From assembly GCF_014217805.1 (NCBI RefSeq), contig NZ_CP055156.1:248001-312000 (forward strand): a stretch of 64,000 nt of DNA, read 5' to 3'. Below are positions 27,256-36,030 of this stretch, piece after piece (the first letter of the stretch is position 1; each line of letters starts with the position of its first letter). Both the position numbers and the translations under genes were made by a program. The DNA comes from Adhaeribacter swui (GTDB lineage: Bacteria > Bacteroidota > Bacteroidia > Cytophagales > Hymenobacteraceae). The notes under the pieces were generated by a model. The model made no database searches. It had not been told where the DNA came from and saw nothing but the letters and a program-made list of their open reading frames with translations.

Positions 27256-27963
27256 ATGAGATACCTGTTTATTCTATTTTTAGCATTAACTTTTTTTACG
27301 GCCTGTTCGCCGCGGAACTATAAGCACTATTCGCGCCAGGCCGCCCATAAATTTAATAAACAAGATTACCAGGGCGCCGTGGAAGAGTGGACGAAAGCAA
27401 TTGAACGCAAATCTGATGTGGCCCACGCGTATAAACAACGCGGTATTGCGCGCTACGAGTTAAAAGATTACCAAAATGCTTTATTGGATCTAAATCAAGC
27501 AATTATTTTAAATAAAAACGATGCCGAAACCTTTAAGTACCGCGGCGATGTGCAGATGAATCTGACTAACTTAAAAGAAGCTATTCAGGAGTACAACCAA
27601 GCAATTAACTTAAATAAAGAATATGCCAACGCTTATAATAACCGCGGCATTTGTAAAGCCCGCTTAAAAGACCATGCCGGCGCTGTAAATGATTTTAATA
27701 AAGCCATTATATTTAAACCGGATTATGCGGTAGCCTATCAAAACAGAGCCAATGCCCGTTTCCGAGTAAAAGCTTACCGCGAAGCGCTGGAGGATTATAA
27801 TAAAGCTTTAATGTATAACAGCAATTTACCGGAAGCTTACTTTAACCGCGCTTTAATTAATAAAACTTTAAAACAAGATCAGGATGCCTGCCGCGATTGG
27901 GCCAAAGCCGAAGAATTAGGCGTACCGAAAGCGGGCGATTACCGCAAGCGTTATTGCAAGTAA
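27256..27963 (+). CDS. TPR-repeat lipoprotein
   Basis: 235 residues. The signal sequence ends in a lipobox (LTFFTAC, Cys17), so it is probably lipidated and membrane-attached. Six or so tetratricopeptide repeats of 34 residues fill the rest; each shows the A-x-x-x-R/G and DY..A..D..KAI signature (for example AYNNRGICKARLKDHAGAVN). TPR proteins act as scaffolds for protein complexes; a partner cannot be inferred. It is monocistronic: promoters diverge from lpdA and a 14-bp hairpin follows 12 bp after the stop. The tail has two late cysteines (DACRDW and RKRYCK). Confidence 0.85.
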   Translation: MRYLFILFLALTFFTACSPRNYKHYSRQAAHKFNKQDYQGAVEEWTKAIERKSDVAHAYKQRGIARYELKDYQNALLDLNQAIILNKNDAETFKYRGDVQMNLTNLKEAIQEYNQAINLNKEYANAYNNRGICKARLKDHAGAVNDFNKAIIFKPDYAVAYQNRANARFRVKAYREALEDYNKALMYNSNLPEAYFNRALINKTLKQDQDACRDWAKAEELGVPKAGDYRKRYCK

Positions 27964-27975
27964 TTGTAAATAAAA

Positions 27976-28013
27976 ATGCCAGCCCGGATGATATTGCCTA
28001 TCCGGGCTGGCAT
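27976..28013. terminator. hairpin between convergent TPR and lyase genes
   Basis: A perfect 14-bp stem ATGCCAGCCCGGAT/ATCCGGGCTGGCAT with a 10-nt loop. T tracts are modest, with TTTTTA on the minus side, so it probably terminates the minus-strand gene and blocks read-through from the plus strand. Confidence 0.7.
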
Positions 28014-28074
28014 CATAAAACTCAGCTTTTTAATAGCGCTATAAATACCTGAGCGATCCGATTTTTAAAATTTA

Positions 28075-29295
28075 TTAGTAATACCGGGAAGTTAACATTT
28101 CTGAATACGCTCCTGACATAAAACGGGCGTGATCTTTAGCCAAAACAGTTTGCAGATTTAAATCTTTGTAGATAGCCGAACCGGTCCGGGCAGCTATAGT
28201 AAAGTATTCGATTTTAAAGGTCCCGATTTGGTCGAAAGACCAGGACTTTGTACCGGCACCGTAAGGAATCATCCACTGAAAAGCTTTTTTCAAACTCTTA
28301 CCGGACGGAGTAGTATAGTCCCATAAGTTTACTCCGGCACTTTCGGCCACACTCGCCAGATTAAACCAGCCTTTTAAGTTTTTGTTGCAGTAAGTCCAGG
28401 AGTTAGTGCGGGCAAGTTCGTAGGTTTGTTCGCCGCTTGCTTTGAATTGACCATCCAGGCGATTAAAGGCTTGGGTTTCTACTAAAGATTTAGCTAATGT
28501 TTTATTTCCCACAAACAAGGCGTAAGTAACTACCTGCAGATTATAATGCGTACCAATGTTGTTAGGGGCTGCATTGGCTTCTTTGCCGCCATCGCTGGTC
28601 ATTAACCAGTTTAAGTATTGATTAAACCAATTTTGCAAAGCTGCATGATTTGCCGCTGTCCAGGAGTTAGAACCCACTATTAACTGTACGCCATCCAGTA
28701 GCTCCGGAAATTGCTCTGTATCAATAGTACCGGTACCGTATACTTTATTGTCGCCTTTAATCATTTGGGCATACTTTAAATGCGGGTTCATGCGGGTAGC
28801 GCTATTCAAAAAGAATACTTTTAACATTTCTGTTGCCTTACTCGCGTATTTTTCATCATTGGTAAAGTAATAGCAAAGGCCTAACAGGCGAATGTCTTTG
28901 CAGAGGTCCCGGAGGTAGGCGTTATCTTTAATAGCATTGGCTTCCGGGTTAGTTTGCCCATCTTTCCGAATGTAGGGCAGCTTAGAAGCGGTTTTAGGAT
29001 TTGGCCACCAATAAGTAGCTAAGCTGGTGTAATCGTGCTTATCGCCACTGGGCGGGGTAAAAGATTTATTAACGATGGTGGTGGGAGTTTTAGAAAGTGA
29101 TGGTGCGGTAGCAGCTATCAACTGCTTCAGAGCCGCCAAACACTGTTCGTTACCTGCATTAATTTTAAATTTGTTTTCCATTAAAAGATCTCCACTCATT
29201 AAAAAAGTATTGGGTCTTACCTGCGCAATTATTGAAAATGAAACTGCTAGTGTAAAGGTTAAAGAGAGAGAAATAACTTGTAAAAATTTTTTCAT
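28075..29295 (-). CDS. secreted alginate-lyase-family polysaccharide lyase
   Basis: About 406 residues from the ATG at 29295. That start gives a normal signal peptide (MKKFLQVISLSLTFTLAVSF, cut after SIIAQ); an in-frame ATG at 29343 would put the -7 element at 29322-29329 inside the gene. The body is an (alpha/alpha) toroid of the PF05426 type: DYTSLATYWWPNP, PYIRKDGQTNPEA, ANAAPNNIGTHYNLQV (with the His/Asn of the active-site region) and QTYELARTNSWTYCN. Members act on alginate or glucuronan-like polyuronates; the exact substrate is not readable. No SusC/SusD pair or sugar kinase is adjacent, so it is an isolated lyase rather than part of a utilisation locus. Confidence 0.85.
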   Translation of the reverse strand: MKKFLQVISLSLTFTLAVSFSIIAQVRPNTFLMSGDLLMENKFKINAGNEQCLAALKQLIAATAPSLSKTPTTIVNKSFTPPSGDKHDYTSLATYWWPNPKTASKLPYIRKDGQTNPEANAIKDNAYLRDLCKDIRLLGLCYYFTNDEKYASKATEMLKVFFLNSATRMNPHLKYAQMIKGDNKVYGTGTIDTEQFPELLDGVQLIVGSNSWTAANHAALQNWFNQYLNWLMTSDGGKEANAAPNNIGTHYNLQVVTYALFVGNKTLAKSLVETQAFNRLDGQFKASGEQTYELARTNSWTYCNKNLKGWFNLASVAESAGVNLWDYTTPSGKSLKKAFQWMIPYGAGTKSWSFDQIGTFKIEYFTIAARTGSAIYKDLNLQTVLAKDHARFMSGAYSEMLTSRYY

Positions 29296-29321
29296 GGATA
29301 CTTTGTTGTTTTTTAACAATG

Positions 29322-29329
29322 CAAAAATA
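29322..29329 (-). promoter_or_regulatory. candidate -7 element of the lyase gene
   Basis: TATTTTTG on the minus strand fits TAnnTTTG, 26 bp before the chosen ATG. The -33 box is not a clear match at 19 nt. Confidence 0.4.
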
Positions 29330-29512
29330 CAAACCAACACCAATACAATGAAAGGGGTTAAGTAAATTAAAATTGCACTTTTTCGTTAAATAAACTGAAC
29401 AAAAGCCTAAAAACACTTATTTAAGCCTTTTTACCACTTTTTAATTATAACTAAACACAGCACACCCAACAAAACCATACAACAACCATATTAATAAAAT
29501 ACAAATATTATT

Positions 29513-29653
29513 ATGTTTAAAATCTGTACCCTCACTTGTTTACTACAAATCCGGAATTACTTTATTGTTATTCTGCCCTATTATATAGTTTCCATTACTT
29601 TAGTTTTAATCCTTATCTGTAATGTGATTTTAAGGCTTAAAATAAAAATGTAG
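29513..29653 (+). CDS. possible 46-residue hydrophobic peptide
   Basis: An ATG at 29513 opens a frame almost wholly hydrophobic from residue 15 to 40 (YFIVILPYYIVSITLVLI in part) with a basic end RLKIKM, like a small membrane peptide. The DNA is very A/T-rich and no ribosome site is visible, so a chance frame is quite possible. It is listed because two more tiny frames and a strong terminator follow on the same strand. Confidence 0.2.
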   Translation: MFKICTLTCLLQIRNYFIVILPYYIVSITLVLILICNVILRLKIKM

Positions 29654-29731
29654 TAATTGCAAGAGCATGCAAAAGATGGCATAATATTTAATATTCAATA
29701 TATAACATTATTATTTACATCTATCCCGATA

Positions 29732-29983
29732 ATGCATTTATTCCAACATTACTCTATTTACCCTGAACCAAGCGGACTACAGCAGAGAGCGCAGGTTAAA
29801 TTTTTAAAATCAGCTACCTATTTTACCAAAAACACCAGTAAGGTTTTTACTGATCTTACAATAAGCCAACTCGCAGATCTAAGAACAATACATAACCCTG
29901 ACGCTAATAATACTGAGTTTAAGGAAAGCATGCTGCTCCCTAGTTTTTGTACCCCATCTATTTTAAAAAAATTTAAAAATTAA
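29732..29983 (+). CDS. possible small protein of unknown family (83 aa)
   Basis: From the ATG at 29732 (a TTG at 29657 would give 108 residues). Mixed polar sequence with several Lys and Ser/Thr residues, beginning MHLFQHYSIYPEPSGLQQ and ending PSILKKFKN; no signal, membrane segment or known motif. Its stop is only 4 bp before the next small frame, an arrangement typical of coupled genes. I do not recognise it. Confidence 0.35.
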   Translation: MHLFQHYSIYPEPSGLQQRAQVKFLKSATYFTKNTSKVFTDLTISQLADLRTIHNPDANNTEFKESMLLPSFCTPSILKKFKN

Positions 29984-29987
29984 CACA

Positions 29988-30113
29988 ATGGAATGGGTAC
30001 AATGGCCTTTGACTTTAATTTTTGTAGCCGGGGCAATCAGGGCAATCTATGAATGGGCAAAACAAAGATGGCGACCAAAATCAGATAGAAGAGAAAAATA
30101 CAACGATTATTAA
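29988..30113 (+). CDS. possible 41-residue single-pass membrane peptide
   Basis: An ATG 4 bp after the previous stop opens a 41-codon frame. It has a short hydrophobic helix (PLTLIFVAGAIRAIYEW) flanked by tryptophans and a charged cytoplasmic-type tail rich in Arg/Lys (QRWRPKSDRREKY). The composition is characteristic of real small membrane proteins. A perfect G+C-rich terminator lies 123 bp downstream on the same strand and there is no other gene it could serve. Function unknown. Confidence 0.45.
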   Translation: MEWVQWPLTLIFVAGAIRAIYEWAKQRWRPKSDRREKYNDY

Positions 30114-30235
30114 CTGCTACCAGCCTCTTTTAATTATTTAACCCTATTCACAAGCAACAACTTATATACAAAACAAGGTTACCTGTTACATTTAAATCTG
30201 GTTTAACAGGCAATTGTATGGAACAAGCTACTCCT

Positions 30236-30274
30236 AAAAACAAGTGGGCGCCCGATAAGCGCCCACTTGTTTTT
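30236..30274 (+). terminator. strong terminator after the small-ORF run
   Basis: A perfect 16-bp stem (30236-30251 with 30259-30274, core CAAGTGGGCGC) has a 7-nt loop and a T tail. The nearest annotated gene upstream on the plus strand would otherwise be the TPR gene 2.3 kb away. A smaller structured segment lies at about 30173-30226 (ATACAA/TTGTAT and CCTGTT/AACAGG). Confidence 0.8.
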
Positions 30275-30754
30275 AAACCTTAAGCAACCTACTTATTTCG
30301 CTTAAAGCCATCAGAATTCCCGGCAATAATTTCTTAAACAATGATTTAAGAAGATATAACCCCAAGCGCAGGTAGTCTAATCGGAGTAATGCAACACGTT
30401 AGGGTTTAAATCAGGAACTCTAAAAAAGCAAAGATTTAAAAATTTTCTTGTTGCTGCTTTTTACCACCATCGCTACTAGTTCCTTAGTTCTCTCAATTTA
30501 GCACAATTCAACCATCGCGGGTATTCCTATTGTAGTATATGTTATCCGTTGTTAAAATCGCCTTTTATTTCTAAGATAAACTTTAATTAGATTTGCCTTT
30601 ATTTGCATCTTGGTTTCGGCTATTCATAGTAAAACCAGCCAGTAATACAGTAATCTTTTTAAAATTTAACTTAAAACCAAACCCATCAGAAACGAAGTGC
30701 TTCTACTTTATAAGTTAAAGCCTGGATTTTGTTTTTGATACAAGATAACCCCCT
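30275..30754. other. intergenic leader of fabG
   Basis: 480 bp, no gene seen. TAGATTTG at about 30590 fits the -7 consensus and faces fabG, 157 bp upstream of its ATG; TTTTAT occupies the -33 position, so the promoter is only half matched. Confidence 0.4.
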
Positions 30755-31501
30755 ATGAAATTACTCGAAGGAAAAACAGCCTTAATTACCGGCGCCTCCA
30801 AAGGTATTGGTCGCGCTATTGCTCAAAAGTTCGTCGAAATGGGAGCCCAGGTAGCTTTCACGTACTTATCTAGCGTGGAAAAAGGCCAGGCTTTAGAACA
30901 GGAACTAGCGGCTAGCGGCGTTAAAGTAAAAGGCTACCGCTCCGATGCCTCGGTTTTTACCGAAGCCGAAAAGTTAGTTGAAAACGTAGTGGCTGATTTT
31001 GGCCGCCTGGATATTTTAATTAACAATGCCGGTATCACCAAAGACGGTTTACTTATGCGCATGAGCGAAGAGCAATGGGATGCCGTGTTAAACGTTAATT
31101 TAAAATCCGTATTTAACCTTACCAAAGCCGCTACCAAAGTAATGATGCGCCAAAAATACGGCTCCATCGTAAACATGACCTCTGTAGTTGGGATTAAAGG
31201 AAATGCGGGCCAGGCTAATTATGCGGCTTCAAAAGCAGGTATCATTGGTTTTACCAAATCGGTTGCATTAGAACTAGGCTCACGTAATATCCGGTGTAAT
31301 GCTATTGCACCCGGCTTTATAGAAACCGAAATGACCGGCGAACTGGGCGAGGCCGTAGTGGAAGAATGGAAAAAAGCCATTCCGCTGAAACGTGGTGGCA
31401 CTCCCGAAGACGTAGCGAACTGCGCTGTTTTCCTGGGTTCCGACCAATCGGCTTACATTACCGGACAAGTATTACAGGTAGATGGCGGTTTATTAACCTA
31501 A
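30755..31501 (+). CDS. fabG: 3-oxoacyl-ACP reductase
   Basis: An SDR-family NADPH reductase of fatty-acid elongation. Cofactor loop TGASKGIG at 12-19, NNAG at 90-93, catalytic Ser143, Tyr156 and Lys160 (NYAASKAG), and the C-terminal GQVLQVDGG block. 248 residues is the standard FabG length. No other fab genes adjoin, so it is an isolated copy; it could also be a paralogue for another 3-oxoacyl substrate, but the match to FabG is close throughout. Confidence 0.93.
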   Translation: MKLLEGKTALITGASKGIGRAIAQKFVEMGAQVAFTYLSSVEKGQALEQELAASGVKVKGYRSDASVFTEAEKLVENVVADFGRLDILINNAGITKDGLLMRMSEEQWDAVLNVNLKSVFNLTKAATKVMMRQKYGSIVNMTSVVGIKGNAGQANYAASKAGIIGFTKSVALELGSRNIRCNAIAPGFIETEMTGELGEAVVEEWKKAIPLKRGGTPEDVANCAVFLGSDQSAYITGQVLQVDGGLLT

Positions 31502-31513
31502 ATTTAAATTTTC

Positions 31514-31678
31514 TGGTTGTTAGTTATTGGGTATTTGTTGCTTGAGATAAAATTTATTTTTTATCTTACTACTTAAAATAAAGGTTTATTATCAATTAAA
31601 AACGGTTTTCTGCGTTTAAGGTAGTAAATAGACCTACTCGTTGGTAGCAAGCAACGAGCCACGAATAACTAACAACCA
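31514..31678. repeat. long-armed inverted repeat between fabG and the VWA gene
   Basis: 31-bp arms at 31514-31544 and 31648-31678 agree at the outer 15 bp (TGGTTGTTAGTTATT) and inner 8 bp (GTTGCTTG) with a divergent middle, around 103 bp of A/T-rich DNA. The right arm lies just before the VWA gene start, suggesting an inserted or folding element. Confidence 0.6.
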
Positions 31679-31682
31679 AATT

Positions 31683-33767
31683 TTGAATCAATTTAAACTT
31701 TCATTAACCTATTCGCCCTGGCTTATTGTTGTTTGTTTGGTGCTGGGAGCGGTTTATGCCTGGCTGTTGTATTCCAGAACAGCTACCTGGCCACGATTTA
31801 TCAACTATTTACTGGCGGGCCTGCGGTTCCTGGTAGTTTCTTTTTTAGCTTTTCTGCTGTTGGGGCCTTTTGTGCGGGCTATTACCAATACTACTCAAAA
31901 ACCCACCCTGGTACTGGCCATTGATAATTCCGAATCGGTAAAGTTATTTACTCAGCCAGCTTTGTTGAATTCCTTGCTCGACCGTCTGAACAAGTTAAAA
32001 TCGTCTTTAGCCGATAAAGATTTACAAATTGCGGTTCGTACGTTAAGCGGCCGTTCCAACACCAACGAAGATTTATCTAAACTGGCCTTTACCGCGCCGG
32101 CTACCAACTTAGACCAAATGCTCGCAGGCGTGCAGGAAGAATACGAAAGCCGCAATCTGGCCGGGGTAGTGTTACTATCGGATGGTATTATTAATCAAGG
32201 CAAGTCACCCGCTTTTTCGGATTACAATTACCGGCTTTTTCCGGTAGCGGTAGGCGACACCATCCCGAAGAAAGATTTAAGTATTCCGGCCTTATCTTAC
32301 AACAAAGTAGCTTACAGTGGCAACCGCTTCCCAATAATTGCGGAGATCAATAACCAAGGTTTTATCGGTCAAACCGCTACAGTACTGCTGCGCGAAAACA
32401 ACAAAACGCTGGAACGAAAAACAGTTAAGTTAACTGATAAACCGGCCAATGTAGAATTTGCAGTTACGGCTGCCCAACCAGGCAAAAAGCATTACGAAAT
32501 TTTACTCGAAGCCAAGAACGGCGAGTTTACCAAACTAAACAACCTGAAGCACGCCTATCTGGATATTGTAAAAGGAAAATTAAAAATTTTGTTGGCAGCG
32601 GCTACTCCTCACCCGGATATAAAAGCCATAAAAAGCGCCATTGAAACCAACGAAAATTTTCAAACCGAACTGTATATTCCGGGCGTGTTTCCCCTGAAGG
32701 CCGCTACCAAATACGATTTAGTCATTCTGCACCAGTTACCATCGCGCTTAGGAACCGGCAACGAAGTTTTATCTTTAATTAAACAACAGAAAGTACCGGC
32801 TTTTTATATTATTGGCGCCCAGAGCGATTTAGCTGGTTTTAACCGCCAGAATGCCGGATTGGCCATTACGCGCAAAAGCAACCAGGTCGATGAAGTAGTG
32901 CCGGTGTTTAACGTGAGTTTTACAAAATTTAAAGTAGATGCCTCGGCGCCGGAACGCCTTTCGAAATACCCGCCGGCCGAAGCTCCTTTTGCGGATATAA
33001 AACTGGCTCCAAACGCCGAAGTTATTTTGTCGCAGCAAATTGGTAAATTAAAAACTACCCGCCCTTTACTCATTGCACAGGTTTCCGGCGAAACCCGTTC
33101 AGCCACGCTGTTGGCCGATGGCTCCTGGCAATGGCGTTTAACGGAAGCGGCGAATTATGAAAAGCCCGATGTTTTTGACAAAATTATCGTGAGTACAGCC
33201 CAGCTTTTAACCTCGGCCACCGATAAAAAACGCTTAAATGTTTATCCGGTGCAAGATGAATATTTAGTACAAGACGATATCCGTTTTGAAGCCGAAACTT
33301 ATAACTCGATTTACGAAAAGATTTACGGGCAGAAGATAACCTTGCGCTTAACCGACGAGAAAAACAAAGTACGCTCTTTCTCTTTCGAAAACGGCGAAGG
33401 CTTTTCGGGTTTAAACATTGGCAATTTACCTGGTGGCGTGTATAAATACGAAGGTTCCGCTACCCTCGATGGCCGCGTGTACCGCGACCGCGGCGAGTTT
33501 GTGGTGCAAGATGTACAACTGGAAGCCGTAGCCTCGCTGGCCGATTTAAACTTATTACACCAGGCTGCGCAAAAATCAGATTCGCGGGTGTATTACCCCA
33601 ACCAAATTGACCAACTAGAATCTGATATCCTGAAAGCCGACTTTAAAAACGTGATTTACTCATCGGAAAACATTCAGGAATTGATCAACCAGAAGTGGAT
33701 CTTCTTTGTGTTGCTGGCATTTATTACCGCCGAGTGGCTCATCCGGAAATATAACGGCGCAGTGTAA
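31683..33767 (+). CDS. VWA-domain membrane protein
   Basis: About 694 residues from the TTG at 31683 (MNQFKLSLTYSPWL); a TTG at 31641 is possible but would place the inverted-repeat arm inside the gene. Two N-terminal membrane helices (WLIVVCLVLGAVYAWLLY; LLAGLRFLVVSFLAFLLLG) precede a VWA domain with the metal-site motif DNSES (Asp81) and VVLLSDG. A long periplasmic-type region follows with Ig-like beta repeats, then a final membrane helix (WIFFVLLAFITAEWLI). The layout resembles the large VWA proteins near BatA/aerotolerance loci or glutamine-amidotransferase-like membrane proteins of Bacteroidota. No partner MoxR gene is nearby; exact role unknown. Confidence 0.8.
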   Translation: MNQFKLSLTYSPWLIVVCLVLGAVYAWLLYSRTATWPRFINYLLAGLRFLVVSFLAFLLLGPFVRAITNTTQKPTLVLAIDNSESVKLFTQPALLNSLLDRLNKLKSSLADKDLQIAVRTLSGRSNTNEDLSKLAFTAPATNLDQMLAGVQEEYESRNLAGVVLLSDGIINQGKSPAFSDYNYRLFPVAVGDTIPKKDLSIPALSYNKVAYSGNRFPIIAEINNQGFIGQTATVLLRENNKTLERKTVKLTDKPANVEFAVTAAQPGKKHYEILLEAKNGEFTKLNNLKHAYLDIVKGKLKILLAAATPHPDIKAIKSAIETNENFQTELYIPGVFPLKAATKYDLVILHQLPSRLGTGNEVLSLIKQQKVPAFYIIGAQSDLAGFNRQNAGLAITRKSNQVDEVVPVFNVSFTKFKVDASAPERLSKYPPAEAPFADIKLAPNAEVILSQQIGKLKTTRPLLIAQVSGETRSATLLADGSWQWRLTEAANYEKPDVFDKIIVSTAQLLTSATDKKRLNVYPVQDEYLVQDDIRFEAETYNSIYEKIYGQKITLRLTDEKNKVRSFSFENGEGFSGLNIGNLPGGVYKYEGSATLDGRVYRDRGEFVVQDVQLEAVASLADLNLLHQAAQKSDSRVYYPNQIDQLESDILKADFKNVIYSSENIQELINQKWIFFVLLAFITAEWLIRKYNGAV

Positions 33768-34034
33768 ATGACACGCAATGTCATTCCTGATTTTTTAAAA
33801 TTTTAAATTTTGAGTAAGCGTCCGGATTATGGTAACCGCCATTTTCTGGCTCTTACTTTGTACTTTGAGAAATGGAAAATATTAAAATTCTCTCTAAACT
33901 CTGCGTTCGTTATTGGTATGGCGCAATCAATAATAGGTAGAGCAGAATGTATTTTATAGCTTACCTCCTATTTTAAGTATTAGTACATTTCAAAAATAGC
34001 TGTACCTTAAGGCCTGCTAAAACTCACGCCAATT

Positions 34035-34703
34035 ATGATATCCTTACGTAACATTGAAAAGTATTACTCTTCCGGTTTTTCCCGCGCGTACGTGCTGCGG
34101 CACATTAATTTAGAAGTGCAGGAAGGCGAATTTATTTCTATTATGGGCCCATCGGGCTCGGGTAAATCTACCTTGCTTAATATTATCGGCTTGCTGGAAC
34201 AACCCTCTGATGGCGAATATTACTTTCTGGATAAACCGGTTCATAAAATTAAAGATTCGGAAAAGAGCGAGCTACACAAAAACTTTATCGGTTTTGTTTT
34301 CCAGAGCTACCACTTGATTGATGAATTAACGGTGTACGAAAACATTGAAACGCCGCTTTTGTACAAAAACATGAAATCATCGGAGCGCAAATCGTTGGTG
34401 GCCGATATCCTGGACCGTTTTCAGATTGTAGGGAAAAAAGATTTGTTTCCGCACCAATTATCCGGTGGGCAGCAACAATTGGTGGGTATTGCCCGGGCAG
34501 TAGTAGCTTCGCCTAAACTGATTCTGGCCGATGAACCTACCGGTAATTTAAATTCGCGGCAAGGTGAAGAAATTATGGAGCTTTTTAAACGGTTAAACCA
34601 AGAAGGTACCACCATTATACAAGTAACCCACTCCGAAAAAAATGCGACTTACGGCACCCGCATCTTAAATTTATTAGATGGCCGCATCGAACAAAATGGT
34701 TAA
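34035..34703 (+). CDS. ABC transporter ATP-binding protein, MacB/LolD type
   Basis: A 222-residue nucleotide-binding subunit: Walker [10 protein letters not shown] at 38-46, Q-loop near VFQSYHLID, signature LSGGQQQ, Walker [13 protein letters not shown] and the H-loop VTHSE. It matches the LolD/MacB/FtsE clade that energises FtsX-like permeases. No permease gene is adjacent. The FtsX-type permease at 56129-57376, also without an ATPase, is a possible partner only by inference. Its stop codon is directly next to the pnuC stop on the other strand (TAATTA). Confidence 0.92.
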   Translation: MISLRNIEKYYSSGFSRAYVLRHINLEVQEGEFISIMGPSGSGKSTLLNIIGLLEQPSDGEYYFLDKPVHKIKDSEKSELHKNFIGFVFQSYHLIDELTVYENIETPLLYKNMKSSERKSLVADILDRFQIVGKKDLFPHQLSGGQQQLVGIARAVVASPKLILADEPTGNLNSRQGEEIMELFKRLNQEGTTIIQVTHSEKNATYGTRILNLLDGRIEQNG

Positions 34704-35279
34704 TTAGGCAAGCTGGGCCACCTGAAAGGCCCGGCGCCATTTTATATAACCATCGGTAGCTAAAATTAAAAATACGAAGTATAAACCCGCCAGTAGGTAG
34801 AGTTCTTTGTACAAATAAATGCCCACGTAAACCGAATCTACCAAAAGCCACACCAGCCAGTTCTCCAGTTTTTTACGGGCCATCATCCAATAACCCGCTA
34901 AACTCACGCCCGTAGTTGCTGAATCGGTGTACGACAAATCGGCATTGGTAAAATGCGTTAAAAAGTAACCTAAAGCTCCAGTAAAAATCAAGGAAAAAGC
35001 TAACAGGCCTAACCATTGCTGGGGTAGCGTACGGGTCACGGGCAATTCTTCGCGGGTATTATCCGGATTAGCGTGCAGCCAGGCGTACCAACCATAGCCA
35101 CTCGTAACAAAGTAAAAAATGTTCAAGCCAACATCGGCGTACAAACGAGCATCGTAACACACGTAAATCAACATAATGGTACTCAGCATGCCCATGGGCC
35201 AAGTCCAGATATTCTCCCGCGCAGCCAACCACACGCCCGCCACTCCGGTAACGGTACCTATTATTTCGTAAATCGTCAT
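34704..35279 (-). CDS. pnuC: nicotinamide riboside transporter PnuC
   Basis: A 191-residue inner-membrane facilitator that imports nicotinamide riboside for NAD synthesis. Seven or so membrane helices are visible, with PnuC marks IWTWPMGMLSTIMLIY, ADVGLNIFYFVTSGYGWYAWL and a late W-rich helix (ARKKLENWLVWLLVDSVYV). Length and pattern fit the family. No NadR or kinase gene is nearby, and the upstream 247 bp show no recognisable NAD riboswitch. Confidence 0.93.
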   Translation of the reverse strand: MTIYEIIGTVTGVAGVWLAARENIWTWPMGMLSTIMLIYVCYDARLYADVGLNIFYFVTSGYGWYAWLHANPDNTREELPVTRTLPQQWLGLLAFSLIFTGALGYFLTHFTNADLSYTDSATTGVSLAGYWMMARKKLENWLVWLLVDSVYVGIYLYKELYLLAGLYFVFLILATDGYIKWRRAFQVAQLA

Positions 35280-35526
35280 TATTTTTTAAGTACCAAAATC
35301 AGCAGCTTTAGTTTTTAAATTTTTGCTGATCTACTTGGTTTCATTCGGCTATTCAGGAACAATATTAAAAAATTATCCGCATATGTTACCTGAAACTACA
35401 GCTATCTGCTTTAAAACGCTAGTTTAATACTACTCATGTCGAGAAATTTAAATCGATTTAGTTTTTTAACATTGCTAGCTTAATGCAACCATAGAAGCAA
35501 CATATGGGTCGTTATAAAAAAAAGTT

Positions 35527-36009
35527 ATGAAAAATCTGTGGTTATTGCTTTTTGTGGTTTTTTTATTTTCCTGCGACAAAGAAGATCAAACTAATACGCC
35601 AGCAAAGGCAAATACTTTTTCCATGAAAAATAATGGCGTAAAATACATTGGTAATACCGAGGTGTACTTAAATAATCAATCAGATACTTTAACAATGTGG
35701 TGTATTGCTGATCGCCCAAGTGAAGCAGTATTAGTCCTGAATATAAAATTTCAGGGCATCGGCACTTATGCCCTGACCCAGAATCTAGCTGGCTACTATA
35801 CTACGGTAGGTCGAGATGTACTTTTAAGTAATTACAGGCTTCTTCCTGGCTCAATCGGGCAATTAGATATATTAAAATACAATGCGGAGAAAAAACAAAT
35901 AGTGGGTAGTTTTAACCTAGACTTAAAGCTCATTAATAGTTATTCGGGGCAGGATGCCGATACCATCCATATAACGGATGGTAGTTTTACCGGTACTTTT
36001 AGAGAATAA
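35527..36009 (+). CDS. small lipoprotein, DUF6252-like
   Basis: 160 residues with a lipoprotein signal (LLLFVVFLFSC, Cys16) and an acidic start (DKEDQTN). The mature part is beta-rich, with an early SMKNNGVKYIGN strand pair and a late DTIHITDGSFTGTFRE, a layout seen in Bacteroidota lipoproteins of the DUF6252 kind. Family assignment is tentative and function unknown. It is a single gene convergent with the SRPBCC gene, with 21 bp between stops. Confidence 0.6.
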   Translation: MKNLWLLLFVVFLFSCDKEDQTNTPAKANTFSMKNNGVKYIGNTEVYLNNQSDTLTMWCIADRPSEAVLVLNIKFQGIGTYALTQNLAGYYTTVGRDVLLSNYRLLPGSIGQLDILKYNAEKKQIVGSFNLDLKLINSYSGQDADTIHITDGSFTGTFRE

Positions 36010-36030
36010 TGATTTCTGTTAGCTGGAACT

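Noticed and set aside
29513-30113. Toxin-antitoxin pair
   Set aside because: Sizes and membrane character are suggestive, but no antitoxin DNA-binding motif, antisense RNA promoter or known family is visible.
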